Below, piece after piece: positions 37,555 through 46,095 of a stretch of DNA of 64,000 nt (positions are counted from its first letter, which is position 1; every line of letters begins with the position of its first letter). This DNA is from G051903925 sp051903925 (GTDB lineage Bacteria; Pseudomonadota; Alphaproteobacteria; Zavarziniales; Zavarziniaceae). The notes below the pieces were generated by a model. That model saw only the letters and a program-made list of their open reading frames with translations, was not told the origin of the DNA and did no database searches. The stretch spans positions 558,001 through 622,000 of the forward strand of contig NZ_CP173678.1 in NCBI RefSeq assembly GCF_051903925.1, read 5' to 3'. The position numbers were made by a program, and so were the translations under genes.

Positions 37555-37631
37555 GCGCCCGTAGCTCAGCTGGATAGAGCATCAGACTACGAATCTGAGG
37601 GTCGGACGTTCGAATCGTTCCGGGCGCGCCA
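37555..37631 (+). tRNA. tRNA-Arg (anticodon ACG)
   Basis: A 77-nt cloverleaf. The acceptor stem is GCGCCCG with CGGGCGC, discriminator G and encoded CCA. The anticodon stem TCAGA/TCTGA encloses CTACGAA, so the anticodon is ACG. The T-loop is GTTCGAATC. tRNA genes of this kind are frequent integration sites; the DNA just downstream looks decayed (see 37632-38275). Confidence 0.97.
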
Positions 37632-37861
37632 ATATCTCCAAGCACTAGCGGTCACTGTTGCACCGGGGCGCCGACCCCGTGCGGCCACTGTGCAACCAGA
37701 TTGCACCGTATGCACCCTCCCCCTGGTGCTGATAGGCCGGCGGAAAAGGGGACGTGGGGGTTACGATCGTCACCGTCACCGGGGCGCCGAAACCCTCAGC
37801 CGATACAATGATCTACGCCTGTTCCAGGCAAGATCCCCAATCGTCACCTGGTCGATGATCG
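37632..37861. other. non-coding, apparently decayed stretch after tRNA-Arg
   Basis: 230 bp without a credible gene. It holds two copies of CACCGGGGCGCCGA (37661-37674 and 37777-37790) and three copies of ATCGTCACC (near 37766, 37841 and 37858). No attL/attR-type direct repeat of the tRNA 3' end is seen within the window. Confidence 0.5.
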
Positions 37862-38044
37862 TCACCCTGCGAGTTCGCGCGGTTGGCGGCCAGCCAGCCG
37901 CGCGACCCGCTCCCAGCCACAGGCGTGTCCGAAGCAGGCCGCCCGTTCCCCGACATGCTGGAGACGCGCAGCCAGCGGCGCCCAGCGCTCCTGGGTCAGG
38001 CCAGGCAGCGAATGGGCGAAGACCGCAGCATCGACTTTCACCAT
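37862..38044 (-). pseudogene. cas3 HD-domain N-terminal remnant (candidate)
   Basis: A 60-residue ORF with a strong Shine-Dalgarno (GGAGGAGG 3 nt before ATG 38044), which argues that it was once a real gene start. Residues 9-52 (FAHSLPGLTQERW, PLAARLQHVGERAACFGH, ERVARLAG) match the start of Cas3'' HD nucleases, in which AHSL..., W.PL..HL..VA and LAG come in this order. It ends in TGA exactly where the catalytic HD pair would follow, so the nuclease is lost. No helicase part, other cas genes or repeat array lies nearby. An unrelated small protein is possible; a profile search would settle it. Confidence 0.5.
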
Positions 38045-38275
38045 GGCCTCCTCCCGAAGCACGCGGGACGATTGCTCGCGGGAAAGTCTTGCTGAAAATC
38101 TTCCAGGTATTGCCGCTTCTGATGCTCAACTGTGTCCTTGCATCTCCGCCGCAACCAGCGCAGGTCACGCTGTCCGTGCCGGCCTTCCCGACAATGTTCG
38201 CCGCCGGGCGATCGGGGGGGGGGCTTGCGCATCGGCCGCTGTGCCGCCCGGCGGTGAACCGGGCGGCATGGGTGG
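38045..38275. other. intergenic DNA with poly-G tract and stem-loop
   Basis: 231 bp between the cas3-like remnant and the organosulfur island. It contains a run of ten G (38214-38223) and a perfect hairpin GCCGCCCGG/CCGGGCGGC at 38243-38267, 8 bp past the acyl-CoA dehydrogenase-like gene end. The hairpin has no U-tract but could stop or protect the island transcript. Confidence 0.5.
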
Positions 38276-39502
38276 TCAGAAGAACGCGGCGGGCGGCAGC
38301 GCCGTGCCGTGCAGGACGTGGCGCCCCACCGCCAGGGCCTTGTACGAGACGGGGTTGTGGGAGGCGATGGTGCGGATGTTGCGCCAATGGCGGTCGAGGC
38401 GGGATGCCTGCTTGGCCGCCGACGCGCCGCCAATGTCGTACAGGTGCGTGGCCGCGTGCAGGGCCAGGTCGTCGATCACGATCTTGGACTGCGCCGCCTT
38501 CAGCGAGGCATCCAGGAACAGCTCGGGATCGGCCTCGCCTGAGAAGACGGACTCGAAGGCCCGGCCCAGCGCCTCGGCCGCGGTTCCGACACTGGCCTCC
38601 GCCACGTAGGCGGCGGCCGAGAGCCGGCCGATCGCCTGCTCCAGCAGCGGATCGGCGGCCGGGTTGGCGTCGACCGCATGATAATAATTGCGATCGCGCT
38701 GCTTCAGGTGCTCGGCCGCGTCCCGGACCACCCGACGCAGGATGCCCGCGATGATCGTGGTCAGGTAGAGCTGTGGCAGGGTCGAATCGATCGGAACCTT
38801 GCGCTCCTCCTCGGCCAGGACGACGAGTTCGTCCGGGGCGACATGGACCCGGTCGAAGACGGTCGTGCCACTGGCCGTCAGGCGCTGCCCGATGCCGTCC
38901 CAGTCGTCGGTGACGTCGACCCCGGACCGGCCCACCGGGACCACGGCCGCCACCCGTTCCCCCACTGGGCCGGAGGCATGGACGAAGATGTAGTCGGCGT
39001 AGAAATTCCCGGTGCTGTAGTACTTGCGCCCGTTCAGCTCGAATGCATCGCCGCGCGCAGCCACCCTGGTATTTGCGTCGCCATTGCCGATCGCCTGGAT
39101 GCCCAGCTCGCTTGCCCCCAGGCCGAATATGCGACCGGCGCGGACCTCGTCCAGCCAGCGGGCGTATTTGGGGTTGTCCTGCACGCGCAGCGCCTTTTCG
39201 ACGAAGATGAAATGGTTGCGCAGGATGTGGGGGATGTTGGAATCCGCCTCGGCCAGGCGCAGCACGGTGCGGAACAGCTCGGCCAGGGTGGCGCCGCCAC
39301 CGCTCTGGTCACGCGGCAGTCGGAAGGCACCCAGGCGTGCCGCCCGTACGAGGTCGATGGCGGCGCGCGCCGGCTCCGTCCCGCGCTCGCGTGCCTCGGT
39401 TCCGGCATCGATCGCGGCGATCAGGGCATCCAGCGCGGCCGAACCGGGCGTCACGGGACTCTGCGCCAGGCTCTTGGCCAGCTTCAGGTCGACATGGGTC
39501 AT
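38276..39502 (-). CDS. acyl-CoA dehydrogenase-fold monooxygenase, DszC/SfnB type
   Basis: A protein of 408 residues with the acyl-CoA dehydrogenase fold used by FMNH2-dependent sulfur-compound monooxygenases (DszC oxidises thioether sulfur; SfnB acts in sulfone use). It shows GRKYYSTGNFYADYIFV (about 178-194) and the C-terminal RLDRHWRNIRTIASHNPVSYK, which matches the family's RHWRN.R...H-P..YK block with the active-site His. It needs an external flavin reductase; none is recognised in the window. It is the last gene of the minus arm, 2 bp after the rhodanese gene. The substrate may be a sulfide, sulfoxide or sulfone. Confidence 0.88.
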   Translation of the reverse strand: MTHVDLKLAKSLAQSPVTPGSAALDALIAAIDAGTEARERGTEPARAAIDLVRAARLGAFRLPRDQSGGGATLAELFRTVLRLAEADSNIPHILRNHFIFVEKALRVQDNPKYARWLDEVRAGRIFGLGASELGIQAIGNGDANTRVAARGDAFELNGRKYYSTGNFYADYIFVHASGPVGERVAAVVPVGRSGVDVTDDWDGIGQRLTASGTTVFDRVHVAPDELVVLAEEERKVPIDSTLPQLYLTTIIAGILRRVVRDAAEHLKQRDRNYYHAVDANPAADPLLEQAIGRLSAAAYVAEASVGTAAEALGRAFESVFSGEADPELFLDASLKAAQSKIVIDDLALHAATHLYDIGGASAAKQASRLDRHWRNIRTIASHNPVSYKALAVGRHVLHGTALPPAAFF

Positions 39503-39504
39503 CG

Positions 39505-41103
39505 TCAGTCCTTCGGAAAGATCCTGAAGCGGGCGGTGTCGTCGCGCTTCAACTGGTCGGCCAGGGCGATTTCCCAGTCCAGGTATTCGCGGAACGCCTC
39601 GTGGCGGTCGCCGTCGACCTGATAGGGCGAGCGCCAGACGTCGTCGGTGTCGTGCAGCAGGGCGGTGTCGCCCGTCTCCAGCGGCAGGCCCGCAGCGCGC
39701 CACGCAGCGGTGCCGCCGGCCAGCACCACAACCGGACGTGCCGTCGCCAGACCCAGGTCGGCCGCCGCAAGCCTGGCGAGGACACCATCGGGCGAGGTCA
39801 GCACGATGGTGCCGGCCCCGGGCAGGCGTGCAGGATCCAGCCGCGACCGCACGGCGAAGCGTGCGCCCGGAATGTGCCCGGCGCGGTAGGCCAGGCTGGT
39901 GTCCAGGTCCAGCAGGACCGCCCCATCGGCCAGCAGCCGGGTCAGCGCCGCAGGCTCGACGGTCGTCACCTCAGGCGGCGTGACGGGCAGCGGCGGGGTA
40001 TCCGGCCCGGTGGCGGCAAAGTCCGTGGCCGGGTCCGCGGCAAAGACGAAGACTTCGCCCCAGCCCAGCTGCACCAGCCAGGATGCGGTGATCGCCGCGC
40101 GCACTGCGTCCGCATCGTCGACCACGACGATCCGGCCATTGCGCGTGCCGACCCAACGGTCGATGCCCTGGACCAGCTGGCCGCCCTCCGCCCAATGGGC
40201 ATCGGGCAGGTGGCCCGCCTCGAACTCGCCCTGCGTCCGCACGTCATAGAGGTGCAGCGTGCGGCGACCGCGCTCGGCCCGGAACTGGTCCAGCGTGTCG
40301 CGATCGATGAACGCCAGGCCATAGCGGGCGCGCAGATGGCCGACCACGGCGCGCGCCTTTTCAAGTCCCGCCGCAGTCGGTGCCGGCGCCAGCTCGCCGA
40401 CCCCGTGATCTAGGTCCCAGCCCTGGAACAGCCAGGCCATGGTGCCGTTCTCCAGTGCCTGGACCGGATTTGGCAGGCCGGCATTGATCAGCGCCTGCGC
40501 CCCGATGATGGAGCGCGTGCGCCCCGCGCAGTTGACGACGACCAGCGTCTCGGCAGAGCGGACCAGGTCATGCACGCGGTAGGGCAGTTCCGCATTCGGG
40601 ACGGCATGGGCGCCGGGAATGCTGAAATTCCGGAATTCCTGCACGGTGCGGCCGTCCAGGACGACAACATCCTCGCCATCGTCCAGCTTTCGCTTCAGAT
40701 CCTCCGCGCTGAGGTGGGGCGTGCCGTAATGCTGCTCGACGAACTCGCCGAATGCCTTGCTGTAGGCGCTCGAGCCGGTGAACGTCTCGTTCCCCGCGGC
40801 GCGCCAAGCGGCGACGCCGCCCTCCAGCACCGCCACGTTGCGGTAACCCAGTGCCTCAAGCCGGGCCGCCGCCCGCTGCGCCAGGGCACCGTCACCGCCA
40901 TCGGTCACGACCAGACGGGTGCCGCTGCGGGGCACCAGCAGGGCGATGCGCTGCTCCAGGCGGCTGAAAGGCAGGGGCACCGACACCAGGATGTGGCCGT
41001 CCCTGGCCTGGACGCCCTCCTCCCGGACATCGACCAGCGCGTATTCGGTGTCGCCGGCCAGCAGGGTGCGCAGGCCGGCGACGTCGATTGTCTGCGCGCT
41101 CAT
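39505..41103 (-). CDS. four-domain rhodanese protein with one intact active site
   Basis: A protein of 532 residues made of four rhodanese-like repeats (about 1-105, 125-235, 265-370 and 385-480). Only domain 2 keeps a catalytic Cys (Cys192 in VVVNCAGRTRS); the same position is VVTDGGDG in domain 1, VVVDDADA in domain 3 and VLTSPDGV in domain 4. Each repeat keeps a GHI/GHL...A and an AAW-type end. The last 50 residues (DDVWRSPYQVDGDRHEAFREY) form an extra tail. It probably carries persulfide sulfur in the desulfurization process. The start overlaps the upstream SsuA stop by 4 bp and the end is 2 bp from the DszC-type gene, so all are one operon. No signal peptide, so it is cytoplasmic. Confidence 0.9.
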   Translation of the reverse strand: MSAQTIDVAGLRTLLAGDTEYALVDVREEGVQARDGHILVSVPLPFSRLEQRIALLVPRSGTRLVVTDGGDGALAQRAAARLEALGYRNVAVLEGGVAAWRAAGNETFTGSSAYSKAFGEFVEQHYGTPHLSAEDLKRKLDDGEDVVVLDGRTVQEFRNFSIPGAHAVPNAELPYRVHDLVRSAETLVVVNCAGRTRSIIGAQALINAGLPNPVQALENGTMAWLFQGWDLDHGVGELAPAPTAAGLEKARAVVGHLRARYGLAFIDRDTLDQFRAERGRRTLHLYDVRTQGEFEAGHLPDAHWAEGGQLVQGIDRWVGTRNGRIVVVDDADAVRAAITASWLVQLGWGEVFVFAADPATDFAATGPDTPPLPVTPPEVTTVEPAALTRLLADGAVLLDLDTSLAYRAGHIPGARFAVRSRLDPARLPGAGTIVLTSPDGVLARLAAADLGLATARPVVVLAGGTAAWRAAGLPLETGDTALLHDTDDVWRSPYQVDGDRHEAFREYLDWEIALADQLKRDDTARFRIFPKD

Positions 41104-42119
41104 GCGGTGCCGACCGTCTGGGGGTTGTACTTGCGGCTGTATTCGACCGACACGTCGATCCGCTTGGGGATGTCGCCCGACTCGAACAGCGTGTCGGCGA
41201 TCTTCTGTTCCTGGGCGACCAGGGCATCGTCCAGCGGATAGAACTTCGAAATGCCGTTGCGGGCGGAATAGGCCGCGCGCTCGGGCGTCTGCTTGCCCTT
41301 ATCGATCCAGATCTGCTCCACGGCGGGCAGATTGGCGGCGTGCCAGTCCCAGTGCAGACGCACCCGGGCCAGGAAGTCGGCCAGCACGGCGCTCTTCGCC
41401 TCGTCCCGGATCACGTCGCCGCGCGCGGTGAACACGGTGCGGGCCGGGATTTCCAGCTCGTCGCTGCGCACCAGGATCGACGCCTCGCCCCGGTCGACCA
41501 GCGCCTTGACCGGTCCCAGCATGCCGGAATAGGCATCGACCTGGCCCGAGACGAAGGCCGCCGCCGACAGGTTTCCGTCGCCCAGTTTCACGGGCGAGAA
41601 GTCCTTCTCGGTCAGGCCCGCCTTGATGTGGCTGAGCTTGTACTGCAGGTAGTTGAAGCCGCCGAAATTGTACGACCAGCGCTTGCCCTTGAGATCGGCC
41701 AGCGACTGGATCCCGGAGGCCTTGCTGACCACCGTGACGATCGGCGGGTAGGCGGGATCGGGATTGCGCCAGCCGGCCACGATCTGCAACGGCGCGGTCT
41801 CGGCCGTCCATTCCTCACGGGCCTTGCCCTGCTCGATGATGAGCGAGGTATCGCCCATCAGGCCGACGTCCAGCGACTGGGCATAGAGCGCCTGGAGCTG
41901 GGCGGCGGGCCCGGTCAGGACGGCCCACTTCACATCGAACGGGGCGTCTTCCAGCACGCCTGACTGGCGGATGATCTCAGGCAGTGCGGCATCCTGCGCG
42001 CCGACCTGGAGAAGCGGCCGTTCGCTCGCACGGACCCGCCGGGGCAGGGCGCCCAGGCCCGCCGCCAGCCCGATCATGCCAACCCCGGCCAGAAGGCCAC
42101 GGCGCGTCGTCTCTACCAT
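41100..42119 (-). CDS. ABC transporter substrate-binding protein (SsuA/sulfonate type)
   Basis: A periplasmic binding protein of 339 residues with a Tat-like leader (TTRRGLLAGVGMIGLAAGLGAL). The domain pattern is that of the SsuA/TauA/NrtA group: SLDVGLMGDTSLIIEQG, SLADLKGKRWSYNFGG and AAFVSGQVDAYSGMLGPV. It feeds the ABC transporter encoded upstream (SsuB 42146, SsuC 42894). The ligand is probably a sulfonate, sulfate ester or aryl-sulfur compound rather than taurine alone, judging by the neighbours. It overlaps the rhodanese gene by 4 bp. Confidence 0.88.
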   Translation of the reverse strand: MVETTRRGLLAGVGMIGLAAGLGALPRRVRASERPLLQVGAQDAALPEIIRQSGVLEDAPFDVKWAVLTGPAAQLQALYAQSLDVGLMGDTSLIIEQGKAREEWTAETAPLQIVAGWRNPDPAYPPIVTVVSKASGIQSLADLKGKRWSYNFGGFNYLQYKLSHIKAGLTEKDFSPVKLGDGNLSAAAFVSGQVDAYSGMLGPVKALVDRGEASILVRSDELEIPARTVFTARGDVIRDEAKSAVLADFLARVRLHWDWHAANLPAVEQIWIDKGKQTPERAAYSARNGISKFYPLDDALVAQEQKIADTLFESGDIPKRIDVSVEYSRKYNPQTVGTA

Positions 42120-42145
42120 CTGTCTCTTCCTTGATGTCTTTCGGT

Positions 42146-42907
42146 TCAGTGATGGCCGCCCTGCTGCCCCTTGACGCCCAGGTGGTCGAGGAGGAGCGCG
42201 CGCAGGTCGGCGAAGGCGGGATCGCTGCGCTGGCGCGGCTTGTCGACCGCGACGGGCAGGTCCAGGTCGATGGCGCCGCGGTTCAGCAGGATGATGCGGT
42301 CGGCCAGCAGGATCGCCTCGTCCACGTCATGGGTGACGAGGACGACCGCCGGGTGGTGGCGCGCCCAGAGCTGGCCCACCAGCTCGTGCATGCGGATCCG
42401 GGTCAGGGCATCGAGTGCCGCGAACGGCTCGTCCAGCAGCAGCAATCCCGGCTCGCGCACCAGGGCGCGGGCCAGCGCCACGCGCTGCGCCTCGCCCCCC
42501 GACAGGGTCTTGGGCCAGGCGTGTTCGTGGGCGGCCAGGCCCACCTCGGACAGCGCGGCGCGCGCCGCATCCCGGCCGTCGCGTTCCCGCGCGAAACCCA
42601 GGACGACGTTCTGCCAGACCCGCTTGGCCGGCACCAGGCGCGGTTCCTGGAAGACGACGGAGCGGTTGGCCGGGACCCGCACCACGCCGGCATCGGCACG
42701 GTCGAGCCCCGCCAGGATGCGCAGCAGGGTCGTCTTGCCCGTGCCGGACGGACCCAGCAGGGCCACGAACTCCGCAGGCTTCAGCTGGATGTCGATGCCG
42801 TCGAGCACGGCGCGGTCGCCGAAGATGCGGCGCACGCCGCGCAGGTCGACCGCGAGCTGGGGCGTACGCGCCTGGGCCGGCACGGTCAGGAGATCAGGCG
42901 AGGACAA
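42146..42907 (-). CDS. ABC transporter ATP-binding protein (SsuB type)
   Basis: A protein of 253 residues with Walker A GPSGTGKTTLLRILAG (about 52-67), signature LSGGEAQRVALARAL, and Walker B LLLLDEPFAALD. It energises import with the permease at 42894 and the binding protein at 41100. It overlaps the permease gene by 14 bp. FQEPRLVPAKRVWQNV is typical of the SsuB/TauB/NrtD branch. Confidence 0.93.
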   Translation of the reverse strand: MSSPDLLTVPAQARTPQLAVDLRGVRRIFGDRAVLDGIDIQLKPAEFVALLGPSGTGKTTLLRILAGLDRADAGVVRVPANRSVVFQEPRLVPAKRVWQNVVLGFARERDGRDAARAALSEVGLAAHEHAWPKTLSGGEAQRVALARALVREPGLLLLDEPFAALDALTRIRMHELVGQLWARHHPAVVLVTHDVDEAILLADRIILLNRGAIDLDLPVAVDKPRQRSDPAFADLRALLLDHLGVKGQQGGHH

Positions 42908-43796
42908 GGTGGGGCCTCCAGGGCAGGGCCAGCGCCTCGATCCCGCGCATGATCATATCGGTGATGATGCCAAGGGCGGCATAGACGATGATGCCGGCGA
43001 TGATCAGGTCGGGGCGCTGGTTCTGGTTGGCGTTGACCAGGATGTAGCCGATGCCTTCCTGGGCGTTGATCTGCTCGGCGGCGACCAGCGCCAGGAGCGA
43101 GATGCCGGCGGCGTAGCGCAGCCCGATCAGGATCGAGGGCAGGGCCGTCGGCAGGATGATGCGGAGCGCAATCTGGCGGTGACTGAGGCCAAAGGTCTGT
43201 CCCGCCTCGATCAGCTTCGGATCCACGCCGCGCACGCCGGCATAGGTGTTGAGATACATCGGGAAGATCGAGGCCGCCGTGATCAGGGCGACCTTCGAGA
43301 ATTCGTCGATGCCGAACCAGGTGATGAACAGCGGGATCAGCGCGATGAACGGGATCGTGCGCAGCATCTGCATGGGCGCGTCGAAGACCTGCTCGCCCAC
43401 CCGCCAGAGGCCGGCGAACAGACCAAGGACCAGGCCGACACTGCCGCCCACCGCCAGGCCCACGGCCGACCGGCTGAGGGAGACAGGAATGGCGGATTGC
43501 AGATCGCCGGTGCGCAGCAGTTCGACGAAGCCGTTCACGATGTCAGTCGGCGACGGCAGGACATAGGCGGAGACCAGGCCCAGGCCGCAGATCGCCTGCC
43601 ACAGGACCAGGATCAGCAACGGGATGACGCCGCGCAGCAGGCGCCCGCCCCAGCGGGCCGTCCGGCTCTCGCCACCTTGTTGCCGGTCGCCGGGGCTCAG
43701 GTCCTCAAGTGCTGAGAGTCTCGCCGCCGGCCGGGGAGAGGCATGCCCCTCGCCAGGGTCGAGGGTCGCCCGCAGGGCGCTGGTTGTGGACGACAT
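42894..43796 (-). CDS. ABC transporter permease (SsuC type)
   Basis: An inner-membrane protein of 300 residues with a polar N-terminus of about 60 residues and six hydrophobic segments. The EAA loop region is GQTFGLSHRQIALRIILPTALPSILIG, followed by GYILVNANQNQRPDLIIAG. ATG 43796 has AAAGGAGGGGGC directly upstream, an excellent ribosome-binding site. The promoter region upstream carries the motif ATTGATAGGGTA shared with the upstream end of the minus-arm operon. Confidence 0.92.
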   Translation of the reverse strand: MSSTTSALRATLDPGEGHASPRPAARLSALEDLSPGDRQQGGESRTARWGGRLLRGVIPLLILVLWQAICGLGLVSAYVLPSPTDIVNGFVELLRTGDLQSAIPVSLSRSAVGLAVGGSVGLVLGLFAGLWRVGEQVFDAPMQMLRTIPFIALIPLFITWFGIDEFSKVALITAASIFPMYLNTYAGVRGVDPKLIEAGQTFGLSHRQIALRIILPTALPSILIGLRYAAGISLLALVAAEQINAQEGIGYILVNANQNQRPDLIIAGIIVYAALGIITDMIMRGIEALALPWRPHLVLA

Positions 43797-43823
43797 GCCC
43801 CCTCCTTTGAAGACGAAATGACT

Positions 43824-43840
43824 ACTGAATTGATAGGGTA
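43824..43840. promoter_or_regulatory. shared motif ACTnnATTGATAGGGTA, copy 1
   Basis: The + strand reads ACTGAATTGATAGGGTA, 28 bp upstream of the SsuC start, in a conspicuously A/T-rich gap. The copy at 47558-47574 has the same 15 fixed bases and the same orientation relative to its gene. It is a candidate binding site for a sulfur-status regulator; no regulator gene is identified. Confidence 0.6.
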
Positions 43841-43892
43841 TATTGTTGCTGCTGATCCGTGGGGATGATTGTATTTCCCAATACACAGGTGT

Positions 43893-44720
43893 TTATTGTG
43901 GGGTGCTGCCGCGGATCGTGACGCGCCGGCCCGACCGGACGTGCGGGTAATAGTCCCAGACCGCCTGGTGCTGGACGGCGCGGTTGTCCCAGAACGCGAC
44001 CGAGTGCGGTGCCCAGGCAAAGCGGACCTGGAAATCCGGCTTGGCCAGGTGCTGGTAAAGATGCTCCAGGATGGCCGTGCTCTCGTCATCGGGCACGTCG
44101 TTGATGCGCACCGTGAAGCCCCGGTTGACGAACAGCGTCCTGCGGCCCGTCTCGGCATGGCGGACGACGACGGGATGAACCGCCTGCGGATGCACCCGGC
44201 CTCGGTCGTCGATGCCCTTCAGCGCGTTGGAACGGCGATAGGAGCGCTCGCCCGAGTGCGTCGCGGTCAGGCCGTCGAGATAGGCCTGCAACCTGGGTGA
44301 CAGCGCGTCATACGCGGCAGCGGCGCTGGCGAACAGAGTGTCGCCGCCCAGTGGCGGCACGGTGTGGAGGTAGAGGATACTGCCCAGCGGGGGTTCGGCC
44401 TCGCAGCTGACATCGGAATGCCAGCGCTCGCCCGACACCATTCTTGAGTTGGCGTCGGCATGGATCGGCAGGATTTCGGGGTGCCCCTCCGGCCCGGCCG
44501 TATTGGGGTGGATGTGCAACTCGCCGAAATAGCGGCCCAGGCGCTTGTGGCTATCGATATCCAGGGGCTGGTCGCGAAAGAAGAGCACGCCGTGGTCGAG
44601 AAGCGCCTGGTGCAGGTCGGCGACCTGGGCGTTGCTCAAGGGGCGCGTCAGGTCGATGCCACGGACATAAGCGCCGATCCGGGGCGAGGCTGGCGCGATC
44701 TCGATCGTCGCGGGGGTCAT
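43893..44720 (-). CDS. TauD/TfdA family Fe(II)/2-oxoglutarate dioxygenase
   Basis: A cytoplasmic dioxygenase of 275 residues that hydroxylates the carbon next to sulfur in a sulfonate or alkyl sulfate, releasing sulfite or sulfate. The iron triad is His101 and Asp103 in WHSDVS and His251 in AVQHQAVWDYYP; Arg266 in GRRVTIRG is the 2-oxoglutarate anchor. The sequence is of the TauD/AtsK branch. It lies 17 bp downstream of a DszA-type gene and in front of the second promoter region of the arm. Confidence 0.9.
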   Translation of the reverse strand: MTPATIEIAPASPRIGAYVRGIDLTRPLSNAQVADLHQALLDHGVLFFRDQPLDIDSHKRLGRYFGELHIHPNTAGPEGHPEILPIHADANSRMVSGERWHSDVSCEAEPPLGSILYLHTVPPLGGDTLFASAAAAYDALSPRLQAYLDGLTATHSGERSYRRSNALKGIDDRGRVHPQAVHPVVVRHAETGRRTLFVNRGFTVRINDVPDDESTAILEHLYQHLAKPDFQVRFAWAPHSVAFWDNRAVQHQAVWDYYPHVRSGRRVTIRGSTPQ

Positions 44721-44737
44721 CGGGGGTCCTCCAGCAG

Positions 44738-46093
44738 TCAGGCGGGCGCCAGCGCGGCCGGTGCCGGCGCTGGGGTGAAGCGGTTGGCGGGCCGCGCCAG
44801 GCCCAGGTTTTCGCGCAAGGTGCGGCCGTCATAGGCGGTGCGGGTCAGTCCCCGGGCCTGAAGCTCCGGCACGACCAGGTCCACGAAGTCGTCGATGCCG
44901 CCGGGCAGGTAGGGCGGAAGGATGTTGAAGCCGTCCGCGGCCCCATCCTGGAACCAGTCCTGCATCACATCGGCAATGCGTGCCGCCGTGCCGACGATGG
45001 TCAGATGGCCCAGGCCGTTGGCGACATGGCCGATCAGCTGCCGCAGGGTCAGGTTCTCGCGCCGGGCCAGGTCCAGCAGCAGCTTCTGCCGGCTGCGATG
45101 GCCCTGGGTCAGGGGCACGTCGGGCACCGGACCGTCGAGCGGATGGCCCGACAGGTCGACGGTGAAGAACATGGACAGCTGGGCCAGGCCCACGACGGGA
45201 TCCACGAGGTCCAGCAGGGCGCGGTACTTCGCTTTCGCCTCCGCCTCCGTCCGGCCGACAATGGCGTGCAGGCCGGGCAGGATCAGCGGCAGGCCGGGCG
45301 GGCGGCCCAAAGCGGCGGCGCGGGCCTTCAGCGTCGTGTAATAGGCCTGGGCATCGGCCTTGGCCTGGGCGGCGGCATAGACGACCTCCGCCGTTGCGGC
45401 GGCCAGGTCCAGGCCATCGGCGGATGCGCCAGCCTGGAAGATGACGGGGTGGCCCTGCGGGCTGCGCGGCACGTTGAGCGGGCCCTTGACCGCGAAATGG
45501 CGGCCGCGATGGTTCAGGACGTGCAGGCGCCCTGGCAGGAAGTAGCGGCCACTGGCCTTGTCCCGGACGAAGGCGTCGTCGTCCCAGCTGTCCCACAGGT
45601 CGCGGACGAGGCCCACGAACTCCCGTGCCCGGTCATAGCGGGTGTCGTGGTCAAGGTGGGCCTCGCGCCCGAAATTGTGTGCCTCGGCATCCGTGAACGA
45701 GGTGACGGCGTTCCAGCCGGCGCGCCCGCCACTCAGGTGGTCCAGCGAGGCGAACAGCCGCGCCACATGGTACGGCTCGTTGTAGGTGGTCGAGGCGGTG
45801 GCGACGAGGCCCAGGTTCCGGGTCACCACGGACAGGGCAGAGAGCAGGGTCAGCGGCTCCAGGTGCGCCGTGATGTTGGCGCGGGATTGGACCTCGACCC
45901 CGCCATGGTCACGGACACAGACCTGATCCTGCAGGAAGAGCACGTCGAACAGGCCGCGCTCCAGCGTCTGCGCGATCCCCCGATAGAAGTCGAAGGATTC
46001 GTCGCCCCCGAACCGCGCATCCGGGTGGCGCCAGCCGGCACCATGATGACCGTTGGGCATGACCAGCGTGCCCAGAACCAGACGCCTGGCCAT
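44738..46093 (-). CDS. DszA/NtaA/SnaA family FMN-dependent monooxygenase
   Basis: A bacterial luciferase-like monooxygenase of 451 residues. It has the DszA-like marks HPDARFGGDESFDFYRGIAQ, SLDHLSGGRAGWNAVTSFTD (about 120-139), RSPQGHPVIFQAGAS and the C-terminal VVPELQARGLTRTAYDGRTL. DszA in the 4S pathway cleaves an aromatic sulfone C-S bond; substrate range in the wider family is broad. It needs reduced FMN supplied by a reductase. It starts 2 bp after the end of the other minus-arm monooxygenase gene. Confidence 0.92.
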   Translation of the reverse strand: MARRLVLGTLVMPNGHHGAGWRHPDARFGGDESFDFYRGIAQTLERGLFDVLFLQDQVCVRDHGGVEVQSRANITAHLEPLTLLSALSVVTRNLGLVATASTTYNEPYHVARLFASLDHLSGGRAGWNAVTSFTDAEAHNFGREAHLDHDTRYDRAREFVGLVRDLWDSWDDDAFVRDKASGRYFLPGRLHVLNHRGRHFAVKGPLNVPRSPQGHPVIFQAGASADGLDLAAATAEVVYAAAQAKADAQAYYTTLKARAAALGRPPGLPLILPGLHAIVGRTEAEAKAKYRALLDLVDPVVGLAQLSMFFTVDLSGHPLDGPVPDVPLTQGHRSRQKLLLDLARRENLTLRQLIGHVANGLGHLTIVGTAARIADVMQDWFQDGAADGFNILPPYLPGGIDDFVDLVVPELQARGLTRTAYDGRTLRENLGLARPANRFTPAPAPAALAPA

Positions 46094-46095
46094 GG

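Noticed and set aside
38243..38267. A Rho-independent terminator
   Set aside because: The hairpin is perfect but no U-rich tail follows on either strand, so it is reported only as a stem-loop.
37632..38275. A CRISPR array near the cas3-like remnant
   Set aside because: Repeats there are only 9-14 bp, few and unevenly spaced; no 28-37-bp repeat with regular spacers is present.
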